Shown: in pieces, positions 26,001 through 35,000 of the stretch
Layout: each line of letters starts with the position of its first letter
Position numbering within the stretch: the stretch's first letter is position 1
Assembly: GCF_032854445.1 (NCBI RefSeq)
Contig: NC_088305.1
Coordinates: forward strand, 8,665,717 to 8,729,716
DNA: 64,000 nucleotides
From: Liolophura sinensis
Lineage: Eukaryota > Mollusca > Polyplacophora > Chitonida > Chitonidae
Direction: 5' to 3'
Notes under the pieces: generated by a model
Databases searched by the model: none
What the model saw: only the letters and a program-made list of their open reading frames with translations
What the model was told of the DNA's origin: nothing
Program-made: the position numbers and the translations under genes

Positions 26001-29000
26001 GCAGGTGAAACTTCATCATTTCAAAGAGCTGTGAGCAGGTCATGCACTCCTTGAGTGCGGCTGTCTTGTCACGGACAATGTGTCGGAAGAGCGACTGGAT
26101 GATTGTACAGAATAGACAGTCGCCGGGGTCGTCCTGACCGTGTCCATTTTCCACACTGAGCAAGCAGTGGACGAGACAGTGATCAACTTGCCGCAATGTC
26201 TCCAGTAACTCATCATCACAATCCTGAAACGAAGGAGATGCACAGGTTGTCTTCTGCTCTATGAAATTAGTAATTATACTGTAGTTTTAAGGATCAATGT
26301 GAATATATTATTGTTCACTGTTTAAAGTCATACTTACGAATAAAAAAAAATGAAACACACTAAATTTTATACACGGAGGAAACCTGGTGCTTATTTCTGT
26401 CAAACTTTTGCATGTACCACATACAGACTTGCATGCAACATTGGTTCAAAACCACTGACCACTGGGAAATCACTCAGAAACGTTTCCATCTGCGAAATAC
26501 AAACTTGCCTATTGGTAGATAAATGCTTTTTCAATTTTTTTTTTTTCCCCAACAAGACCAGTCACTTAACTTCTTGTCACCTAGGCTAATACCAACAATG
26601 CTGATTAGAGCAGTGGAATAAAGAATTTCCTGTATAAGGTGGGAACTGAACCAACGCTTCATGTGACAGTAACTGGGGGTCATACAGTTCACAGTTGAAC
26701 CACTTCCAGCCCAAGTAGTAACTAGGACCACTTAGAGTATATGTACATTTATCCCTCATCAGACAAAATACTCCACTTTTCATTGGACAACAACAGTGAC
26801 GTGGGGTACCGATATATTCTTGAAACCTGCAGACTGTGTCAATGTGTTGGCTAAGTAGGTTATCTCCCTTTGTTGGGTTGTGATTACAATAGTCACATCG
26901 CTGAAGCGATTCACCTGTACATCGGTCTTCTGTGCTGAATTGATGGGTCTTGGCAGGATAAATTTGTAACATTGTTACTCGGTGATGGGATATGCACATA
27001 TATGGTGTCAATCAGCCTCGCTAAATATGTGTTTTATTGACACTATATCCTTGCATATCCTATCACTGAGTAACCATGTAACAAATTTATCCTGCAAAGA
27101 CCCATCAATTGCTAACAGTACATGTAAGTTTAACTCACTAGCAGCATAGCACATACAACCCCTTCAGATTCCACGTTAAACTAAATTTATTTATTTGATT
27201 TGTGTTTACACTGTGCTGAAGAATATTTCACTTATGATATGGCGGCCAGAATTATAGACAGAGGAAACCGGGCAGAGCCCATGGGAAACTCATGACCATC
27301 TGCAGGTTGCTGAAGGCCTTCCCATGTACAGCCAGAAGGGAAGCCAGCATGAGCTGGGCTTGAATTCACAACGAGAGGCTCCTGGGTCATTGCGGCATGC
27401 TGGTATGCTTATCCCCTCGGCCAGGGAGGCCCCGCCAGCTATATAAAGAGTTTCTGACAGCTTGAATATTACATCGTACAATATCTGTTGCCTTATTTGT
27501 GCTATACTATAGTTTAATACTAGGCCATTGCGCTATAATACATGTATATTTATTTCAGTTCTTTATTTGATCGATGTCTTGCAACTTACTCAAAAATATT
27601 TCACTTATATAAGGAGAGTGGCCAGTGTTATGGTAAGAGGAAACCTGGTCAAGCTAGGGAGAAATCTTCAATCATCCGCAGGCTGCTAGCATACTGTCTC
27701 GCGTACGATCGATGAGGAAGCCAGCATGAGCTGGATTTGAACTCACAATGACAGCATTGGTGAGAGACTCCTGAGTTACTGCGCTGCCCTAACATGATAA
27801 TTGCTTGACAACAGAGTATCCCTCCAACTCACCACCACCCACAAGTGTGATGTTCACAGGTAAAACCATATTTGAATACTGCCTTGAACTCACTTGAATG
27901 TTCGGAACCCCATTTGACAAAAGTCCTAAGACTTCTGGGATATCTCGATTCAGGTCTCCGTGGCCGCGATCCTCGTCAGGTTTTTTTCGGAACCACTTGT
28001 AATTTGGTTCTGCAGAAGATGCACTTGGAAGCAAGTCTGATGTTACCTCACTCACAGGAGAGCTCTGTAGAAATTACAAAAACATATATCATCATCAAAG
28101 TTTAATAAGGTTTAATGCATTACAAGAAATCTTGGGGTTAAACAGAAAATCAAATGAATAAAATAATCTCCATAATAACTGACAATCTCCATATTTCTGC
28201 TTTAATTATCAGCAGAAATGTGCCAAGTGAGGCACAATGACTTTTATTTCTCCTGGTAGGGGGTCACAGCATTTTGAAAATACAAGTGTCAAAACAAAAC
28301 CACACAGCATTATGTTTGCTTAACAAAAGAAGTCCAACATACACATTTTTTTAATACCCTATTTCTTCTCATTACTGGGACAACTGGTGTGCTTTTTTTA
28401 GCTAGTATACATGCAACTGAAACAGGAATATTCAGTTTCTTTTTTTCTCACATGGTTAGACCATCTCATGAACAACATACTCATATCATTACTTTTCCAA
28501 AAAAGAGAAAGAAATGTAATATTCTGCTTTCAGTACTACTACTATCTGTCTATATAACATAAGCCTTTCCCATTTTTACGTTTAAGCCATGATCACGCTC
28601 ATTATTTATTTGATTGGTGCTCTACTAAAGAACATTTCACTTATATGATGACAGCTAGTATTATAGTGGGAGGAAAACAGCCCAGAACCTATGGGAAATC
28701 CACAACCATTCCATGTATGGCCAGAGACGAAGCAAGCATGAGCTGGACCGCTCACTGCGACTGCATTGGTGGGAGGCTGCTGGATCACTGTGCTGTGCTG
28801 GCGTGCTAACCACCATGACCACTGATGGAAAATTTTGCATAAAATAGTAGAGGAAATGAGGATACATGTACCTCGAAATGAAAATTTTTTAAAAATTTAT
28901 TTGGCACAACTTTGTTTAATAGTTCCTTCTCACTTATCCTTTAATCAGTAAACATTTACATGTACAATGTATCTTTTCAAATTTTAAACCAGACAAGATC

Positions 29001-32000
29001 TTGCAGTTTACGTGAGCACACATGACAACACTATGTGAGGACACTACATCAAAAATACTGTGGCAGGTGAATGATGAAATTTGGCAGTGTGTACTATAAA
29101 TATCCATATGCAGGCCAGGAACACAAGCACAATGTTACCAGAACATAAACAATGCTTGGAAATCCCCTGATGGGAAATACAATGTGTGGAAATCCCCTTG
29201 GATGACATATGCATTATATTTAGCATTCTGTGTTTTCCCCTCCAAGAACTAAATGTAGTTTTAGTTTAAAATATTCATCTGTAAAGTACAGTAAGTCAAT
29301 GATTATTGTTATTAATTTGTGGTATGGTCTGACATGACTAAGTCTGCATGTACATTTTCATATTACATGGATTAAGAATAATCTTCATACATGTATGAAC
29401 ACACAAAAGCTGAAAATCTCCAAACACCCATCTCTATGTAAAGTCATCAATGAGATGTGGTTACTTTCACTTTGACACAAACCGGGTTTTCCCCTTAAGA
29501 ATAATAATACTATATCACTGTACAGCATCTACTTGGCCGCATGTACTACATGTGCATTGCAGAGACTATTAAAACTATATCTGGATTTCCCCTTCATAAT
29601 TAAGTATTTCAGGTTTTGGCATTATTTCAGCTGGACTAAGCCTGGCCCTTCAGTAACAACACATTAACAAATTCACAGATTCTTGGAGCACTTAGGATTA
29701 TATAGAAACACGGGTTTCATCAGCTTATGAGGACCAATCATGTAACAAAAACAGTGAAAAACATCACACGACTGGCTTGGCTTGGCTAGGCTAGGCTGGC
29801 AACACCAGTGTTTCCGCATAATCGTCACGTAACAAACACAGTGAAAAACGCCACACGACTGGCTTGGCTTGGCTAGGCTTGGCTGGCAACACCACTGTTT
29901 CTGCATAATCGTCATGTAACAAAAACAGTGAAAAACGCCACATGACTGGCTTGGCTTGGCTTGGCTAGGCTTGGCTGGCAACACCGGTGTTTCCGCATAA
30001 TCGTAAGCGACCTTAATGCATGCGTATCATGTTTCACACTTGTCCAGTGAATGCACCTCACCATCGCTCAAAATGGCTGAGTTGATGGCATATGGACAAA
30101 TACATGTCTATGTGCACAAAATATCCACTCACTTTGTTTTCAGAGTTTCTGTAATCATCACCATCACGATTGTCATCGCCTCCATTCCTATCTCCATCCC
30201 CACGCTCCGAACCTTTTCCTCCATGGTTATCCTGCACACAAACATTTATCCCTGATACAGAAGATTTCGAAAAAGAAAAAAAAAAAAGAAAAATAAATAA
30301 ACATAAAATAAAACAATCACAAATTTCTGCATTAGCAGCAGCATTCCACATCAGTCTGATGTTGTTTTGCGCTCTCCCCCAGTAGGTGAATGGCCCGTCT
30401 TAAAACAAACGTCATATATGTACATGTAGGTGTCAAAAACCTATGACTGACCAACCAACAGAGAGAGAGACAGAGCATCTTATAAAAGCACTTGTCGTAG
30501 CACATAAGTAAAAGATATATGTTTTTGAAAATTTTGCACTTGATACCTATCCTGACTAATATTTCAAGTTCGATGTTTTGCAATCCACAATCCATTGTCT
30601 GTTAGTATATAAGCACCATAAGAAGAAACTTCAGTAGTATTCTTTGCAAACTGACAGGTGGGATCTGTGGGTTAAGGTTGGTGGAAACCAGATAGCCCGG
30701 TGTAATCTACCGACCTTTACTTGGTATATGACAAACCTTCTGAATTACGCTGCGGCAGAAACAGGTATGTGTACATGTACATGTCGATAAAAAAGATCTT
30801 ACCTTTTTAGGGGTATTTGGAGATCCCCTAGTTCCATCTGATCCACTGTTTCCATGGAAACCACTAGCCCCTGCCCCTCCAGCAGAGTTCCCTTGAGAGC
30901 AGCATCTGGCAGTTACAGGCTGGCGGCGAAGGTCCATGTATCTGTACCTCTTCAAACGGATTCCACAAGAGGCTAGGAAGAAATGATTGAGGTCAATATA
31001 AATAAAATCTCAACTTTTGATGTTAACCAAATGGCCATCATTGCTCCATGCCTTTCTTTAAGACCAAGTTGACAGGTTGACAACTAAGCAGCGTTTATAG
31101 TAAACCTTACTGTAAAGTCTGGAAATGTTTAAAAGAAAGCTACTTTAAAATAGCCTTCTAATCATGTACATGTAAATGGCCATTTTGTGACGATTTCAAA
31201 TATATGGTCTTGATGATTTGTGCGTTGGTTTATTATTTATTTATTTTTTTTCGTTTTTAACAGTGAATAAAAAGCAAATAAATATTGTGTTTAAAGGAAG
31301 GCTTTTTTGTTTTTCACCTGACAAGATGAAGCACAATGTCACTGAATTTTCTTAGTGCCAAACATCCTCTGGCCGTGCTTATAACAGGAATACATGTATG
31401 TATACGTACGTAGTACTATATGCACAGTGCATACTTAACCTTACCTTTTCTTACAGCGCTGCTGTTGTTGTTCTGTCCAGGAAGGTCACTGACAAACAGA
31501 GCGCTATTCTTCACAAAAATCACTCTGGGACTCTGCCTCCTCACTCTGTTGTTGAAAATCACTCTGGGACTCTGCCTCCTGACTCTGTTGTTGTTGTTGT
31601 TTTTCTGCTCACCATGCTCATTGAAAAACTTCTTTACATAAATTTTCTTTTTGACAACTTTCACCTGTTTTCCGCCATTGGACACTTCCTTCTTTGTTTT
31701 GTTTCTGGATGATTTTTGGTTACTGTTGATAGGCTGCTCATGGTCTTTTGTAGAGAATTTCACTGGATGTTCGGACTGTGTAACCTTTAACACTACATTC
31801 TCACTATCTGTGTCAACACCTTTTGTTGGCTGCTCACATTCTTGGTCTTTTTCTTCCACTGGCTTCTCACAACCTTCTCCAGTGATTTTCATTGGCTGCT
31901 CAGCTTCTGTAAAATACAGAACAGCCTGCCCACTGTGTGTGCCCTCTCCTTCGATTGGCTGCTCGGGCTCTCCTGCTGAGAACGTCATTGGCTGCTCAGA

Positions 32001-35000
32001 CTCTGTAACATATGGAACTTCCTGCCCACCGTGTGTGCTCTTTCCTTCCCTTGGCTGCTCAAGCTCATTTGCTGGGGACTTTATGGGCTGTTCAGGCTCT
32101 GTAACCTTCAACACGGCCTGCTGATAATCATGGCTCTTTTCTCCCACTGGCTGCACAATCACTTCTGTTCAAAGATAACCACAAATAAATAAGTTTCAAC
32201 CTTATGCCTTGTGCTCACATCAACTTAAGCTCGAAATAAATTTAACCCAAAATCAATGATTCTTTTTTCACTCATATGACAGCCAGGTCAGTAGATTATG
32301 GGCTGAGGAAACTGGAGTGAATAAAGTAAGCCACCAGCCTTTGGTATTTTATTACCCTGGCAAAATTTATCCACATGTGACAGAGATGTGTAAGACACTG
32401 GAGGAGGACAAATGCCAGTACACTTCATGCAATATTACATGAGACACCACAGCCAAACTGCCTATTGCCTCAAAGACGTTGAGAACAATCAAAGCAATGC
32501 ACATGTCAATGAGCTTGGTGAAAAACAAGATGTGCTCACTAATTAATTTTCAACCTTTTCAAACCCTAAAGCCATTATAGCCCTTTTTTTTCAGTGGAAA
32601 TTATGATTTATTTATTTATTTGATTGGTGTTTTACGCCGTACTCAAGAATATTTCACTTATACGACGACGGCCAGAATTATGGTGGGAGGAAACTGGGCA
32701 GAGCCCGGCACAAACCCACGACCATCCGCAGGTTGCTGACAGACCTTCTCACGTACAGCTGGAGAGGAAGCCAGCATGAGCTGGGTGGATATTATACATA
32801 CAGTTATTAGGAAAATTATTTGCTTGTGTCACTAAAAATACAAGCTTTATTAAACTGTGCACATTATTTCTCTATATGGTTCTGTCAGAATGTTTCCAAA
32901 CTTCTGTTACAAAGGCAGCTGGAAAGGTTACAGAATTAGGGTATATTTAAAAGAGGATCACACACATGTACCTGAACATATAAACTATTTATTTATTTAT
33001 TTAATTGGTGTTTTACGCCACACTCAAAGCGGACAGTATTATGCTGGGAGGGGACCCAGCAGAGGCCATGGGAAACTTGGGATTACCTGCAGGTTGCTGG
33101 GAGGCCATCCCATGTATGACCAGAGAGCAAGTGAGCATCAGCTGGACTTGGAACTCCTGGGTCATCCTGGGTCATTGTGCTGCGCTAGCATGGTAACCAC
33201 TAGGCTGAGGAGACCCACATACATGTAAGTACATGTAGTAAGCACATTACATGTATGTACATATAGATTACAGGGTACATGCACCCTTACCTGTTTTGGT
33301 GGTGTCATCTTCAGCGACAAAGCTCGGCATCTCCTCTAAAATTTCTCCGTCCACATCAGGTTCTGCTGTTTTCCCTTGCTCGGATGACAGGAGAGTGATG
33401 ATCTCATTCATGGCATTCATTTTGGCAACGCTGCTCGAGAAAGTGTGGTTCACTTGCGAAAGTACCGATGCATGCACAGCTCTGATTACCTCCCCTGATG
33501 GTGAAACCTTCCCTGACTCTGCCAGCCTCACCAGCAGCTGGAATAGGGCAGGCTGCGAGTACCCGATTCTTCCTACACTGATCTGATGTACACTCGGCTT
33601 AGATGCTGCAGGCTCTCGATCCTTCTCGGTTTCACGCAGGTCCTTGATCAGTTTCTCCTCCTCATCGTGCTCGTCGCCTCCGTACATCTGTTTTGGTCTT
33701 GTTTCTTCCTGAACATCACCATGCTTATCTTCGAATTCTTCTCTTTTCCCAGTATTTTCCCCCAGATTGTCATGGTCCGAATTCTTACAGAGCTGAGATT
33801 TGAAGATCTGCTCTTGGTTGCTGTTACGGCCTTTCACAAATCTGTTGTCATTCTGGACATCAGATTTGTATATGGACAGATTGACTCTGTTATTTTCTGC
33901 CTTTTGAGACTTCAGAGAGGATGGACTTTCCACAAAACATCTACAATGAAACACCATATTTTACATTTACATGTACACAATAAAATGAGTCTGCATTATA
34001 TTAATTTATTTGCTTGGGGCCTAACACAATACTCAAGAAATTTTCACTTTCGTATCAAAATAGATCAGGTAAAAGCTACATTCACACCATGCCTGAAAAT
34101 TTGTCCACAATCTGAACCGGTTTTCGATGACATTTTCCTTAGGATGCATTCACACGGTCATTTTTCGAGCCTGAAATGGCTTTCATGCATAGGCTTTCGT
34201 GCTAACTATGAAGCACTGTGCGATTGGTAATGCATCAGTTCAGCTCCGGAAACTTACAACTAGTGTGCAGCACATGTGACCTATCTGATACATGTATATA
34301 AATTTAATTGATCGATGCTAATTATGCAAACTTAAACTTTCATGTCATATTACATGAATTATTCTTAAAAAAGAAGACAACATAAAAATAATGCCAAAAT
34401 CAGATGAAAGAGCGTCAAAACTTATTTGCAAATCTAATCCTCAACATTTTTTGGGATTTTTTTTTTCAACAGAAAAGGGTATTTGAAAATATTTTTGTAT
34501 GGTGGGTATTTGGGACCAACTTTTGGTATTTATCGCTGTTACATAATAATGTTCTAAATAAGAACGTTATGCTTGTGTAATAACTTTGTTTGAATGGAAA
34601 TTTCTTGTTTATATATAAACATATGCATTTAACCTAAATTATGATAATATTTATGAACATGTTAAAAATATAAATACGATAAAAATTGAGGTTTAATACA
34701 TTTGTTAGCTGAAAAGAAATTCTAGTGCAAAAATATTTATTAATTTGTGCTACATTCTCATCTATGACGTTATTAAATAAAGATTATAAATACCAATAAT
34801 AGGTAGTCCCAAATACCCACCATACAAAAATTATTTTCAAGTGTCTTTTTCTCCTTAAGGAAAAATCTTACAAAAATATTGAAGACCATATTTAGGAATA
34901 ACTTTTCGCACTATTCCATCTGAACCTTGTCATTCTTATGTTTCATCAACCTTTAAAATAGAAATGGACAACTGAACTACACGAACAAGTACACCATACT

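Noticed and set aside
26586..27011. 141-codon minus-strand frame between kinase exons 6 and 7
   Set aside because: Exons 6 and 7 already join in phase 0. The frame begins in an inverted repeat and shows no family likeness.
33586..34230. 214-codon plus-strand frame
   Set aside because: It overlaps kinase exon 2 on the other strand and then runs into intron. No start context or domain.
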